This document shows positions 45,389 to 56,870 of a stretch of 64,000 nucleotides of DNA, one piece after another; the first letter of the stretch is position 1, and each line of letters starts with the position of its first letter. Origin of the DNA: Hanleya hanleyi (lineage: Eukaryota > Mollusca > Polyplacophora > Lepidopleurida > Hanleyidae); NCBI GenBank assembly GCA_036873755.1, contig JAVTVY010037187.1:1-64000 (forward strand). Reading direction: 5' to 3'. The position numbers and the translations under genes are program-made. The notes under the pieces were generated by a model. That model saw only the letters and a list, made by a program, of their open reading frames with translations, had not been told where the DNA came from and made no database searches.

Positions 45389-46075
45389 CCCCCCGATCAT
45401 GTGACGCAAAGCTGTCAATATTACAATGCCCAAGTGGCGGTTTTCAGTTTGTCTCTCCCCTGTATCTCTCAATAATTCTTACGTTTCTATGAAAAATTAC
45501 CTTTCATGCAACCCACAAATCGAAGGAACCAGCATATACTTACATATAAATTCCAAAAGCTTCATTCACCATGTTGTCAATCTTGTGCCGAACAAGGCGA
45601 GTCTGATTACTTAATTAATTAATTAGGGTGCGAATTTAATTAGTATAATTTGCGCATAGCCAGAATTACACCTGCTTTAATACGTGTAATCTATCGTCGC
45701 ATGTAGATGTCACGTATAAATTTCGTTGACATCAAGGTCGACCATAGAGCCAGTGGTTTGTGCTTCCCACACTATCAACGCAATAAATTAAAGATTAACG
45801 GTGACACACGACGTGCGATTACATATTAATATGGTTAATTAAATATAAGAATCCGACCCGGTTAAAAAACATTCTTACGTCATAGAGGTGGTGCGATAAG
45901 CCAGTATACATCTACAAATAACAAACTTGCTTTGTTTGTAATCTCACACACCTAAATTGCATCGTGTTTGGAATTCTTACTGTATCAAGGTCATTTTGAT
46001 TCACAGAGTGTACGGTGGCTCTTATACGACATATCTGTCATTTTAGTTTCGATTTACATTCTCGGGAGTTTCAAC
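45389..46075. other. Unannotated stretch
   Basis: It begins with a C-run (45385-45394). The rest is AT-rich with an attaattaattaatt word near 45614, and no gene or repeat family. Confidence 0.4.
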
Positions 46076-46645
46076 CCTGTGAAAAAGCTCTTCATTGGGG
46101 TGAAAACAATTTCACTTGGGTGAAAACCTTTCGAGGTGGAAAGTTGTTTTCACCCAGGTGAAAATATTTCCACCCAGGGGAAAGATAGTTTCCTATCCCA
46201 ACCAGATTAGAAACTACAGTTTTTACTCAGGTGACCGTTTCCAGGTGAAAACGTTCTTATCCAGGTGAAAACGTTCTCATCCAAGTGAAAACGTTATCGT
46301 CCAGGTGAAAACGTTATCTCTCGGGTAAAATCGTTCTTATCGAGGTGAAAAAATTCTCATCCGGGTGAAAACGTTCTCTTTCAGACTAACATGTTCGTGT
46401 CCAGGTGAAAACGTTCTTGTTTAGATAAAAACGTTCACATCCCGGTGAAAATTTTCTCGTTCAAGTAAAGATGTCAAAAGCGTTCTCGTCCAAGCGAAAA
46501 CGTTCTCGTTCGAGTGAAAACTTTCTCGCCAAGGTGAAAACGTTCTCGCTCGGATAAAAACATTCTCATCCAGGTGAAAACATTCTCTTCCAGGTGAAAA
46601 CGCTCTCGTCCTGGCTATAACATTCGTCCAGGTGAAAACGTAAAC
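46076..46645 (+). repeat. Irregular 20-21-bp array (CCAGGTGAAAACGTTCTCGT)
   Basis: About 25 copies of a unit with core aggtgaaaacgttctc occur, with variable spacing and point changes. The first part (46105-46190) also has inverted words (ttttcacccaggtgaaaa). The recurrent CAGGTG is an E-box sequence. The left end ccctgtgaaaaagctc loosely resembles the short-motif TIR elements, but no mirrored end was found. Confidence 0.85.
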
Positions 46646-47087
46646 AAGTGCGGTAGTGAGATGAAATTTATATGTTCGAGAGGTATTTTATTTTAGGTTG
46701 CCGAGGTACAGTTTAACGTCAGTGTTAGATGTTTGAACATACTTCTTGGACTTGAAACATACTTTGAAGCAATTTCTACAAAGGACAACAATGAAACATA
46801 TTTAGGTAAATAAGGAATGATAGAAAGTGTCAAAACCCAAGTATCATATACATATCTGGGACGATTAATCCTCGTACTACTTCAATGACTCTATCTAAAT
46901 TCCGTCACCCCAATTGTGTGTGGACGTTGTTCAATCAGTTCTTCTTATTAATTGGATCACCCTATAAAATCCTTCAAATAACGAAGAAATAATGGATTAT
47001 CTGTATTTTGACAACTTCCTGTCTTACAAAATGATCTCCCATTGATTCTGTGATTGAAAATTTCACTTTCTGTGATCGAATTATCAC
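46646..47087. other. Unannotated stretch
   Basis: Nothing recognised. Confidence 0.4.
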
Positions 47088-47525
47088 TTACCAAACTTTC
47101 TCCACTATCTCCGGAACGACAAAAAAAATGAAAGTTGACCCTCGGCAACTTTTCAGCATATCTGCATAAATAACCTCCGATAGAGGATCATAAGTAACTT
47201 CAAGATGGCGGCCATGCGAGGGACCTGGAAAGTGATGGTTTCGTCATTTTTCTTCAAAATTCCTACTTTTCTTCGAGAAAAATTGGGCAAAATCTGTTTT
47301 ATTTACTAATTTATCAGGCAGTGCAGTTTTTGCAACAAAAACAACACATAAATAAAAAATTCGAAAAATCTGAGCGAAAAATCGACCAAACAATGTCACG
47401 TCGTGAAAACGGCCATCTTGGATTTGTTTGTTTTTTCTTGTTTTTTTTTACACTTTCTGGTAGAGCATGGCCCAAGGGTTTAGTGTGGTAAGCTTCAGCC
47501 CCCTAGCTCAAGAGATAAGAAAAAT
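47088..47525 (+). repeat. Family S repeat, well-preserved copy
   Basis: It runs from accaaactttctccactatc + tccggaacgac to agcttcagccccctagctca + agagata, the same ends as 12230-12715. It retains both aagatggcggcc (47202) and cggccatcttgg (47410). Confidence 0.8.
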
Positions 47526-48809
47526 AGTTTAAAAAGCCTCTGTTGAAATATAGCCTGTACAGGAGGAATTAATGGAGAACGATGCCTTTTACCTTTCTAT
47601 TGCACTGACTAAAATGGCATGTCAGGAAGTCTTCTAGGTCCACCCGAACTGGTAAACATGTTCGATAGACGTTCACAAGTAAACCCAAATGCTAACAAAA
47701 AATCACCACAATAAAATCAAAATAGTGACACAATGTTATGCATGATGTTGAGACGCGTCTGACTGCGTTATTTACAGTGTATGTTCATTTCGTGAAGTGC
47801 TGCTGATCACGCATGTGTCATCTTCTGCTACACTGATTCACTTGCCACACGTTCGGATGATGATGTTTCGAAGTCAACTATAACTCGGGTTTGTTAAATA
47901 TAGACCGTGGATGTGTCGAGTACACAGAGATACAGTAGGGGTGAAACACACCACAAAGGATCTGGAGACAAACAGATATGTTTTATCACCGCGTGCACCG
48001 TTCCCTCTTTGTTTATCGCCGTTGTAATTGGTATTGTGTATATTCTGGACTGCATCTCTTCTGTTTCTAACAAGTCTTTTCTGACAGTGCACAGGTCATA
48101 TCTTTCATGCCAGCTCAACGCCAGCCCGTTCTAACCCCCTGGCAGACTTTTGACTGGGGTTTACGTGAGAAGCCATAATATGTCATCACATTGTAACAGT
48201 AGAACCGAGTCTATTACACTACTGCGTGTCAAATTTACTGTTTTGCTGAGCAGATGTATGAAAAATGCTAGCTTATTATTCCGCAACAGTTGGACAAAGG
48301 CAAGGTTTGAAAAGTTTGGCATCTCTTCCCGTTGAAATAATCATGTCTTTGACGATATACGGGCGTCCCCCTTTTAACCCTTGGCCCCAATTAGCAATTC
48401 AATGTCAAGGTCATTACATCCTTGTCACTGAGGGTAATTTAAGGCAATTTGTCATGGAACGAAAGTTGTGCTGCTACATGTATCACCAATTTCGGACATT
48501 AGCTCGAGCGCCGGTTAATTTAAGTTACGTGTGAACATTAGTGCCTTGTTTGTATTTCGTAATGTCACAGGGCAGAATAATTATATACCATTACACTAGC
48601 GATAGTCATTGTTAGATGATAGCGTGTACGTTTGCAAATGCATTAATCTATATTGCTGCTATGCCAGGGAACCCCCCACTTGGCATTGTCGATATAGTTC
48701 CCGAATAGAGCTACTGACGACCAAAATGTTCGCGTCAACAATGGAAACGAAAAAATAACTTCGAAGAATAGTTGAATGTATATCTGTGCTACCCTCGTCC
48801 ATTCAAATC
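47526..48809. other. Unannotated stretch
   Basis: Overlapping frames on both strands at 47874-48134 (72-75 codons). The plus one includes a hydrophobic run (IAVVIGIVYIL), but mutual overlap and lack of splice sites leave them unsupported. A frame at 48265-48534 (89 codons) is equally unsupported. Confidence 0.35.
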
Positions 48810-49140
48810 CCGAAAAAACTAACTGGGTTAGTTTGAAAAATCAAAGATGGCTGCCTTCTCACGTCACAGTGAGATCATATTATATAAGTCATATTATCCA
48901 AGTTTTCTCAGCATAAGTGTTTAATAATTTGGGAAATGACTATCTGATGGACAATAAAATAGTTTTGGGCACTTTTATGCAGACAAAGACGGAAAGCAAC
49001 TTCTTGTTCACACATCATTATGATCGTTATTTGAATTCGCCCATGTTATAGAAGTGGGGGGGGGGGGAGGGAAGGTAGGCAAATGGACCCAAAATGATTC
49101 AATATAATAAACTATAAAGACACGAAGTTTCGTTTCGTTG
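48810..49140 (-). repeat. Family S repeat, diverged, minus strand; includes a G-run
   Basis: Minus-strand reading of 49066-49130 gives tctttatagtttattatatt + gaatcattttgggtccatttgcc, the S block around ggtcattttgagac. At 48842-48860 aaagatggctgcc matches the 3' block in reverse. A G-run (49047-49059) sits inside. Confidence 0.5.
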
Positions 49141-49290
49141 GTTGCTGAAATATAGTAGAAAGTCAGAAATGATGTTGTTTTAATATTGATTGTTCGAGGC
49201 TTATGCTGCTTCTTTCGTGTTCTTTATGTACTCTGCCCTGTCTAGGGTGTTCAGTACAATAAAAATTGAATTGAATTGAATTGAAACCAT
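49141..49290 (+). repeat. LINE-type 3' end with GAATT tail repeats
   Basis: The string gttcagtacaataaaaattg + aattgaattgaattgaaa at 49250-49288 is a 3' tail of the kind seen on non-LTR retrotransposons in many invertebrates. The 100 bp before it is probably the 3' untranslated part. No reverse transcriptase frame is attached, as expected for a 5'-truncated copy. Confidence 0.6.
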
Positions 49291-49319
49291 ATTTCCTCTA
49301 ATTATTCAGACGGCAAAAG

Positions 49320-49541
49320 TTAATTTCTTGAATCTACAGAGAAAAATTCTCTTAATATTCTACAAATTCCACTAGCTGTCTTTTCAGTTATTGGGTTAAA
49401 TAACATATCCAAGTCACAGTATTTAGCCTCAATTGACATAAAGAGGTTTTTTCTGCTTCTAAGACTAAAAATGCTGTTCGAAAAATTAGAAGAAATATGG
49501 TAGGGGCCATAATTAATCGCCCCCAAAACCCCCCTATACAT
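49320..49541 (-). pseudogene. Possible retroelement open-frame relic
   Basis: The minus-strand frame (73 codons; open further upstream) includes FSLRSRKNLFMSIEAKYC and ITEKTASGICRILREFF. Its composition looks more protein-like than most frames in the window, and it ends 30 bp from a LINE-type tail. C-terminal ends of LINE ORF2 proteins often have a comparable hydrophobic-basic tail, but I cannot identify a family. The strand is opposite to the adjacent tail, so they are not the same copy. It could be chance. Confidence 0.2.
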
Positions 49542-50735
49542 TTTATTGAAGGCCTACAGACGTACATGTATAACGATTATAGCAAATGTGGACAGAACGA
49601 GAATTTTAGAGATGGTCTAGCGGAGTGCATGAATATATGAATGCCCATAGAAAGTAATGCCAATCAAGCCTGTACCATGGCATGTTTAGTCCGATTCATC
49701 CTAATCCTTCTGAAAGGGGTAATTTAAATTTTAAAATCTTCAGATATATCTTCATAAAATGGGATTGTGAAATATCTTTGCATTAGCTAAATATTTTTTG
49801 AAGCCAATGCGACCTATATTTGGAGACCTAAATCCACTCATATATACCGAATCCGGCTGCCTATTTGTATACCAGTTTGTCACAACAGCATACCGCGTTT
49901 CCAGAAGCAACAGTCAACACAGGTGAAGACTATCATTAGTTTCGTTCATTGTTTCCAGACGCTTTTCTTCATTTGCTAGAAATTGACCGATAGAGAACAG
50001 GCCGTGCACTTATGAACTGAAGCCAGATACGAACACTAATGGACGGCAAGTTCACCGTTCACACTTTACATGGTGTTAATATTTTAGGCGAGTAATTGAC
50101 ATAGCTCAACCTCGTTTATGGACGGATTGGATGCAAGCAAATCGGGGCTCCTGGACACGTTATTCGGGGTTCCCGATCACTTCGCTTGGGCTTCCCGGCA
50201 GTGATAAATCAAAATAATTTTTATTTGCTGGAATATTATTCCTTACAATATTTCTCATCAAATGTTAACATTGGTGATGCTGATAGCAGCTTTAGATGAT
50301 TAAAGCGATTTCAAGTTCACAGAATATTCTTATTTCGTGTTCACCGTATTTCCACCGTATCCAAAACAGATACAGAATTTATGTTGACCAGCTCTCCCAC
50401 TGTCCAGTTCAGCATTTCGACCGGATCCACAAGGAAAGCATAGAGTGGTAGCAGTACATGTGAAGAGGGAGATATTTTATTATCAGAATTTTGGGACTAC
50501 TACTCTGTAAACTGAAAAAAAACGTGTTTCGAGTTGTGAGTAACGCATTGTTGTCACTGATTTTGTATCACTTTACGCGCATTGTCGCAGAGGCCACAGC
50601 TATGCCCTACGATATACTCCATTGTGGTAGCGAGAATGATTTAAGCGTTCCGTCAATAGCACCTAACGCGTTGACCTACATGTATTTTCATTATGTTGGG
50701 TGACCTGCAACTGTAACGTGCTTGTCCAAAACAAG
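49542..50735. other. Unannotated stretch
   Basis: Short frames only (70 codons at 50491-50703), with no repeat family or motif. Confidence 0.4.
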
Positions 50736-51142
50736 TTAGGGTAGGAATACACCAGAGCCGTTGCGTTGGCGCAGGCGGCAACGCTCGCGACAACGCATTT
50801 GTCCGTGCATTCACCATATGCGTCTTTTGGCTGCGATGGAGGCTGCGTATATGCCTATACCTAATTTAAATAACATAACGTATGGTAATTCAGCACCAAG
50901 TAGGCGCCAAAGTGTGCATAATAATGTCCTTGACCTTCCAAAGGCAATGCGTAGGCCTGTGCCGCGCGTCAAAAAATGGAAAATTCCCAATTCCAACGGC
51001 AACGCAAAGCTATAACGCAACCGATACTCAACGCAATGCGAATAGTGTGTTCACCACTTCTTTTTGCAACTTGTTCAATTTGTTGCGACAACGCATATGC
51101 GAATCGCATTGCGATGACGGCTCTGGTGTATTCCTACCCTTA
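50736..51142. mobile_element. 401-bp PIF/Harbinger-like element with TTA duplication
   Basis: The termini GGGTAGGAATACACCAGAGC are exact inverted repeats extending into cgt (50739 and 51139), flanked by TTA on both sides (50736-50738, 51140-51142). A TTA/TAA duplication plus GGG-starting ends are characteristic of PIF/Harbinger. Subterminal words gacaacgcat (left 50791) and caacgcatatgcg (right, plus inverted copies) recur and could be binding sites. No transposase: frames of 84 and 91 codons have no domain. It is a non-autonomous MITE. Confidence 0.9.
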
Positions 51143-52047
51143 GATGTAGCTGAATAAACAAGTTGTTGGCCAACGCGTTTGGTGATGCCGGCTGAACGCG
51201 TGAGGTGTTCAAAAAATGATCTTGCTCATACGACGCGAAACGCGTTTCTCAGTTAACGGTGTTTGCACTGATAAGAGGAATAGTGTAGGGTGGATTCGGG
51301 AGAACGGGTTGCATGGTGTGTTTGCACGACCAGTGCCCATCGCTCTGCGATGAAGCGTTCAGGTACATCCATCCATGTATCCAACAAACACTAACTCCCG
51401 CCCGGTTATCGTGATACCGTTGAGCACCAGGAAACTTCGATGCGTGCGCAGCTCATCAATTTTAAGATGAAATTTGAATTGGCTTTGGCACCAGACATTG
51501 AAATTCTTTTTTCTTCTCACGTGGACATTTTTTTTCTTGCCAAAAACGATGCATCGTATTTCGGTGGTTTTGGAAGGATTTCCGATCTAAACTGTTTGAG
51601 TCGAAATAAATCAATATTTCAGGCCGCTCTGTCCCAAGCTAAAAAAAGTGACTTGCTGCAACCGCCTTCTACGAATCTAAGTGACTAGATAACATGATGA
51701 AAATCTGTTTCAAATGCCCGCAATCTTCACAGAAAATCTATGACTGACTGTTTTTTTCCGCTTCTCTCCATTGGCCAATGAAAATCTTGGGTTTCTGTTT
51801 GAAAATTTGAATTCTCCCTCAGCTCCGCTAAACACGCCAGATGTATGTTAACGTTGGAAAATGTAAAAGCTTAAAAGAGTATCACACAGGTTAAAATCGG
51901 ACTTGCCGCTTTGGCTTAATTTGTTATTTACACTAAAAAAAGAATCTTCAACATGCTATGGAATATTCGCCGACTATCAGCGAACTCTCACACGAATTCA
52001 TTTCATAGCATGGTATGGAATATTCCTTGCTGTGTTATGGAATATTT
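51143..52047. other. Unannotated stretch
   Basis: Near 51160-51260 acgcgtt words recur, resembling the composition of the neighbouring Harbinger-like element. At 51950-52030 three copies of a tatggaatatt phrase occur. A plus frame of 82 codons (51440-51688) has no domain. Confidence 0.4.
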
Positions 52048-52806
52048 GAGAGAACTACCTCTCTGAAATGAAGGTAAAAATGTCGTTTTTGTTTGATAAC
52101 ATTTGATTTTATTTATCAGAATACTCTAAAATCATCACGTGACTTATAGTTTATATATGTGAATATTGTTACATGTCGTAACAATGATTGTCCAATGAAA
52201 GCGTGCAGTCTCGTTTTCATCATCCGAACGCATGGCACGATCATACGTAGAAACGTAGTGGTCTGCCGCCGATTTTATTTTGTTTTCAAATATGTTAGGC
52301 CGTTTGTTTCTTAAGATAAACAAAGAAGCATGCTCCACTAGAGTGAGAAATAAAATAGCTAATTTGCACAACTTCGTTTTGGTCTCGCGTAGACTCCCCC
52401 AGTCTTGCGCCTCGTGAAACTGACATGTTTGCATGTGTGAGAAATATTTGAATACAGATAATTTCATTGGCTCGTTTAAATGGGGCCGACATTTGACCTC
52501 ATGCTTTGGGAACAACTTTCGAACTGGATTATCTCCCTCTAGATAGATGGCGCCGTGTGAAATACATGCCGAATCACAGCGAAAATCTAAGGGTAGTGTT
52601 AAGTGAAACGTGAAATGCCCTTAGAAAGCTAAGATGTCTTGTTTTTAACAGAGACAGTTTTTAAATTAGACAGCCGGCAATTGTCTTTAATACGACCCGA
52701 TGCGGATATTTCTGTCTATGATCGCCCTGTGACGGGCGACTTATTCTTGAGTTTGTTTGGCAAAAACAGCTTTTCTTACCTCCATTGTAGAGAGGTAGTT
52801 GTCTCT
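52048..52806. mobile_element. Family A TIR element, uninterrupted 759-bp copy
   Basis: The left end gagagaactacctctctgaa + atgaaggtaaaaatgtcgttttt is mirrored by the right end aaaaacagcttttcttacct + ccattgtagagaggtagttgtctct. The internal block ttgttacatgtcgtaacaat + gattgtccaatgaaag matches 20390-20420, and gatgcggatatttctg matches 6001 and 20517. A 123-codon minus frame lies inside but shows no transposase motif. The target duplication is not clear. Confidence 0.85.
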
Positions 52807-53555
52807 AACCTTGTAAAGCACAGTGCTGTCGCATGCATGTGACTTGCGTCAGAGCAAAGTCGGCTGATGTAAATCGTTAGGATATTATCGGCGTATGAGT
52901 TCCGTTCCAGACAAATACTACCCTAGACAATAAATTCAGATTACTTTTGTTGAGCTCATTGTGATCTCGTAGACATTGCGAACATGAATGAGATGATCAA
53001 TTGACTGCATTCATCGTGAAACGGTATTATTTATTGCGGCTTAAGACATTAAAATCGCGGCTTTGGGCCATACAAACAGATCATGGCACCAGAGTATATG
53101 GATTACGTATTTTCAAATGCACATTTATATTAATGTGTTATTATAACACAGCTGTTCCTATCTGCATGGTTTGGTGCATTTTCCAGTACTTTCCCCCTTT
53201 ATTTCCTATTAACCACAAGTGAAGACTAGGTCTTCGTTTGGAAATAATATGCAGTTCCGGAGATTCAATACATGTTTGGGGTTTTACATAACGAACAGCT
53301 GTCAGATTGGATAGGCCACTGTCAAAACCATGGTCACAAACTGATAGTCATCCTCGCTAAAATCAGGCGTATCTCTATCCTGTGTTAATGGAGACGTTTG
53401 GTGCATCCACGAACAACTGCGAACTAAAGTCCAAATTTAGGTCCTATTTCTGGAAAAACCATATATACACGGAGTGTATTTGTATTCATCCGCACTGCAC
53501 TTGGTGTACGGGGATTGATACACTCCCAACTGAGTAAACGCACAGGGACCGTTAT
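52807..53555. other. Mostly unannotated; contains one dispersed word
   Basis: At 53353-53383 tcctcgctaaaatcaggcgt + atctctatcc is shared with 27489 and, inverted, 36788. The remainder shows short frames only. Confidence 0.4.
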
Positions 53556-53559
53556 CGTT

Positions 53560-53668
53560 TCTAATTGGGTAATTATGTTAATGGGGGTAGGTTTCTTTCT
53601 TTACGACCTCGACACCGCCCCTTCAACATAATTACCAAATTAACAGCGGTAACGAGCCCTTGTGAGTA
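53560..53668. repeat. Hairpin and repeat shared with the window start
   Basis: The words aattgggtaattatgttaat and ttcaacataattaccaaatt form an imperfect inverted repeat (53560-53643). It continues into acagcggtaacgagcccttg, which is also present at 10-34. Confidence 0.55.
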
Positions 53669-53707
53669 AACGGACGGATGCCAAGCCACCCAACAGCATG
53701 TATCCCG

Positions 53708-53775
53708 TGTGAGTGAGTGAATAGAATTTAACGTCGCTTTCAACAATATTTCAGCTATATCGCGACGAACCAACT
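53708..53775 (-). repeat. SINE 3'-tail fragment, minus strand
   Basis: The string gtgagtgagtgaatagaatt + taacgtcgctttcaacaatatttcagctatatcgcgacgaacc is the reverse complement of the tail at 29630-29692. Confidence 0.75.
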
Positions 53776-54787
53776 AAGCACCACCCAGCCAAGTTGTGTT
53801 CCTGCTACTTCAAAGAAGAAATATTTAAAGCACCATGGAACGAGCCACCCTCAACCCACCCTATAAAACACTGAAGACAGCACACAAGACACAGACAGGA
53901 CGCTTACATGGGGCAATAAAGACAAGTGATATTACAGAGCTACATACCACATTATCAAGTTACTGTTGCTTCTCAGCAAAATGCATTGAAGCAACAGGAA
54001 CCCGTGTATCCCGTGTGCTTCCGTCCCATAAATAACGTAGCTAGCATATACCATAATCCGTCCATTTTTATCAGTCGTCTACATTAGAGTTTGTCAAAAG
54101 TCTTATGCTCCGAAGAAATTTTCGTTTTTGCAGCGTGTTTACAAACAGGTTACTCTGTGATATTGATAATATATCTTACGCTTGAAATAATACTCTCCAT
54201 AGATAATTCATATATATTTTTTCCTGTAGCGGGGTTCATTTGCATAGGTTGATGTCATAATTGATGTTCACTCGGACAAAGGTCAATAACGCCGTATACG
54301 GTCATAGTGGCGTGTGAGTTTAACATTCGGCAATGTGACTCGGCGTGGGATATAAGTTACACACCAAATGACCGCCTGTTAATACTAAAAACAGCATCAA
54401 CGACATTTGTCCAATTGAACAACTATTATAAAGTCGAGAGAATTACAAATTTATTTCAAGTGGTCTTTTTGCAGAGTTCAGTTTCATATGCGGGACTAAC
54501 TTTTCATCTTTGACAACTACTTATAATGGACAGAATAGTAGTGTCAATATCAAGTAATCTTCCAAATGATTCCCTCGGTTGATTAATTACCCGTGCATAG
54601 ACTCACAATGATATCAGTCGCTTTAGAGCCGGATCAAAGCTAGACGTTTGATAACAAGCCACTGTCATCAAGACATACCTTGATTGCTCCGTACTACAGA
54701 GATACAATTTAATGAGATACTGTTTCTTCTCCCATAACCTAATGCATAGGCCTAACATTGTTCATTGACCTTCGTAAAGGAAAAACA
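53776..54787. other. Unannotated stretch
   Basis: Frames of 66-68 codons without domains (53835-54035, 54307-54513). I see no repeat family. Confidence 0.4.
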
Positions 54788-55680
54788 TACTGCTACCGTA
54801 CCGTGCATGAATATACCAAACATCTTGTCGCTGTTTTGTAACGTTTTGCGACTGATTTTGTAATAAACAGCATCTTGAAGTAGAATCCACGACATTTCGA
54901 CACACGACATTTCGGCAGGCAACATTTCGTCAAGCGACAAAATTTTCGGCGCGCGTGATATTTCGGCTCGTGACATTTCAGCACAAAGTACAAGGAGGGT
55001 ACGACACTTCGGTAGCTTTTTCAGATCTGTGGTTATTACTTATTTTGAGATACATGTATAATGTACAGATATATATGAAAGATTTTACAGAGATAAAGTG
55101 TAGTTATTGTAGCAAATTCCCCATCAATCGGGCTATAAGGTCATGCCAGATGAGGCTAAACTTTTAAAATCTGTATCGAATATATAATCATATGTATCTG
55201 GGTTGAAAAGATGTTCGTTACATAGTCTGAATTTATTAAGACTATGTAACGAACATGTTTTACAACCCAGATACCTACGCTTATATATTCGATACAGATT
55301 TTAAAAGTTTAGCCTCACCTGGCATGACCTTATAGCCCGATTGATGGGGAATTTGCAACTTTATCTCTGTAAAATCTTTCATATATATCTGTACATTATC
55401 TCAAACTAAGTGATACACTCCATTAGATGTTCTTAAGCTAACTACAAGTCCGAAAAAAGTTGCCGAAATGTCGTACCCTCCATGCACTTTGTGCTGAAAT
55501 GTCACGTGCCGAAATATCGCGCGCGCCGAAAATTTTGTCGCATACCGAAATGTTGCGTTTCGAAATGTCGTGTGTCGAAATGTCGTGGATTCTATTCAAG
55601 ATGCTGTTTATTGAAAAATCAGTCGCAAAACGCAACAAAACATCGATCAGATGTTTGGTATATACGGTACGGTAGCGGTA
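54788..55680. mobile_element. 893-bp near-perfect palindrome (family P, full copy)
   Basis: The ends TACTGCTACCGTACCG and (reverse complement) TACCGCTACCGTACCG are inverted, and pairing continues to a centre at 55229-55238, where acatagtct and agactatgt flank a 10-nt loop. Arms are about 435 bp with small differences. Each arm carries about seven variants of gccgaaatgtcg (54888-55015, 55460-55590). Related half-copies or ends lie at 27836-28230, 29991-30160 and 56300-56405. TA may be the target duplication (54788-54789, 55679-55680), but it is not certain. There is no transposase. Confidence 0.88.
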
Positions 55681-56299
55681 TGAGCAAATGAGATAGGATC
55701 CGCAACGAATATGTACCTTTGGACCATTCGTGTTGACTTCCGCTCTCAATTGGTGATTAACAGCAGATTTGGATGGTTGAACACCGGTATCGTCTGCGCG
55801 TCACCGATAATTCCGATAAGCGAAAGACCAGTCCTTTCGCAGGAACATTTATCTCTACCGGCGCTTCGGCCCTTGACATCAAGGACTTCCCGCTCAGATA
55901 TAATCGTTGATTTATTAATTTATCACCAACAACGTTAACGGAATTACATATCGGGTATCTAGACGATGATTTATACACACGTCACCAGTATAATTAGTTT
56001 AAGGAGACAGGCAAACTGGTGACGATAAAGAAAATCAGCGGTTTGGATTAATTTCAAAACGGAACGAACAATATCGCTGGTGGTGACAATTTCTTGAAAT
56101 CATTGCTTTCGTCGGAGAAGGCCGGTGAGAAAACGGGGCACGTTACTGGTGATTTTTTTGGCATCTTGTTACCGCAACTCATTCACAGTGTAATATGTCC
56201 AAATTATATTATGTAGCATGCACTTGTTTTTTCTAACGCTGTGACTCACTATAAATTCATATCTTGGCAGAAAAAGTAAAAATCTTAATTTTTATAATG
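55681..56299. other. Unannotated stretch
   Basis: Overlapping plus and minus frames of 73-75 codons at 55711-55978 have no domain. Nothing else recognised. Confidence 0.4.
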
Positions 56300-56405
56300 T
56301 TTTGGTTTGTGAAATAAAGTTGCCGAAATGTCGAACTCACCATTCGTGCCGAAATGTCGCATACTGTATGTCGCGTTTCGAAATGTCGCGTGCCGAAATG
56401 TCTTG
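56300..56405. repeat. GCCGAAATGTCG motif cluster (family P end)
   Basis: Six variants of gccgaaatgtcg or cgaaatgtcgcg follow the phrase gtgaaataaagttgccgaaa, as at 30022. It is a terminus-like fragment of family P. Confidence 0.7.
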
Positions 56406-56694
56406 ACACCTTCGAAGTAGTGATTTTGTGAAAAATCGCCTGTATATAGTTGACCACAGAACAAATTCGGAAGCGTCCCTTTTCGTATACTTTGAATATC
56501 GATGTTCTCAATTTTACCATTATTGTTTTGTAAATAATACGAATTTGAACAACCAGTGTGCACATTTAGAATACTAGAACCTCTAAATGAAAGAAACAAA
56601 AATCAAATTTTGAACACTACTGTTCTTATATGTTTAAGAATAGCAAGAGTGCTCTAAAACTTACAATGGACCAGCAGTTAGTATTCTAAACCGA
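56406..56694. other. Short unannotated interval
   Basis: AT-rich, short frames only. Confidence 0.4.
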
Positions 56695-56870
56695 TGTGAT
56701 GAATAAGAATGTCCTGGTTATTAGTGTCCCTTTTCATATCCTTTTCTGTAGCAAGCAAGGGCGGACACTTGTCCCCAATGAGGAGAAAAATGTTCTAGCT
56801 GGGTTGGGAGATAGGACCCGGACACTCTTAGCCACCGGACATTCTTAACCTCCACACCGGAACACCTCTT
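56695..56870 (-). repeat. Dispersed repeat family T, copy 2 (minus strand)
   Basis: Minus-strand reading gives gtgtggaggttaagaatgtc, gtgtccgggtcctat, gacaagtgtccgccc and aaagggacacta, the order of 25720-25870. Confidence 0.65.

Noticed and set aside
45196..45492. Protein with SGDDVT hexapeptide repeats
   Set aside because: The hexapeptide simply reflects an 18-bp minisatellite; no splice sites or homologous context, and an overlapping second frame is also open.
52144..52515. 123-codon minus frame as a transposase fragment
   Set aside because: It sits inside the family A element but has no DDE-type spacing or DNA-binding motif, and part of it overlaps blocks conserved in the shorter copies for non-coding reasons.
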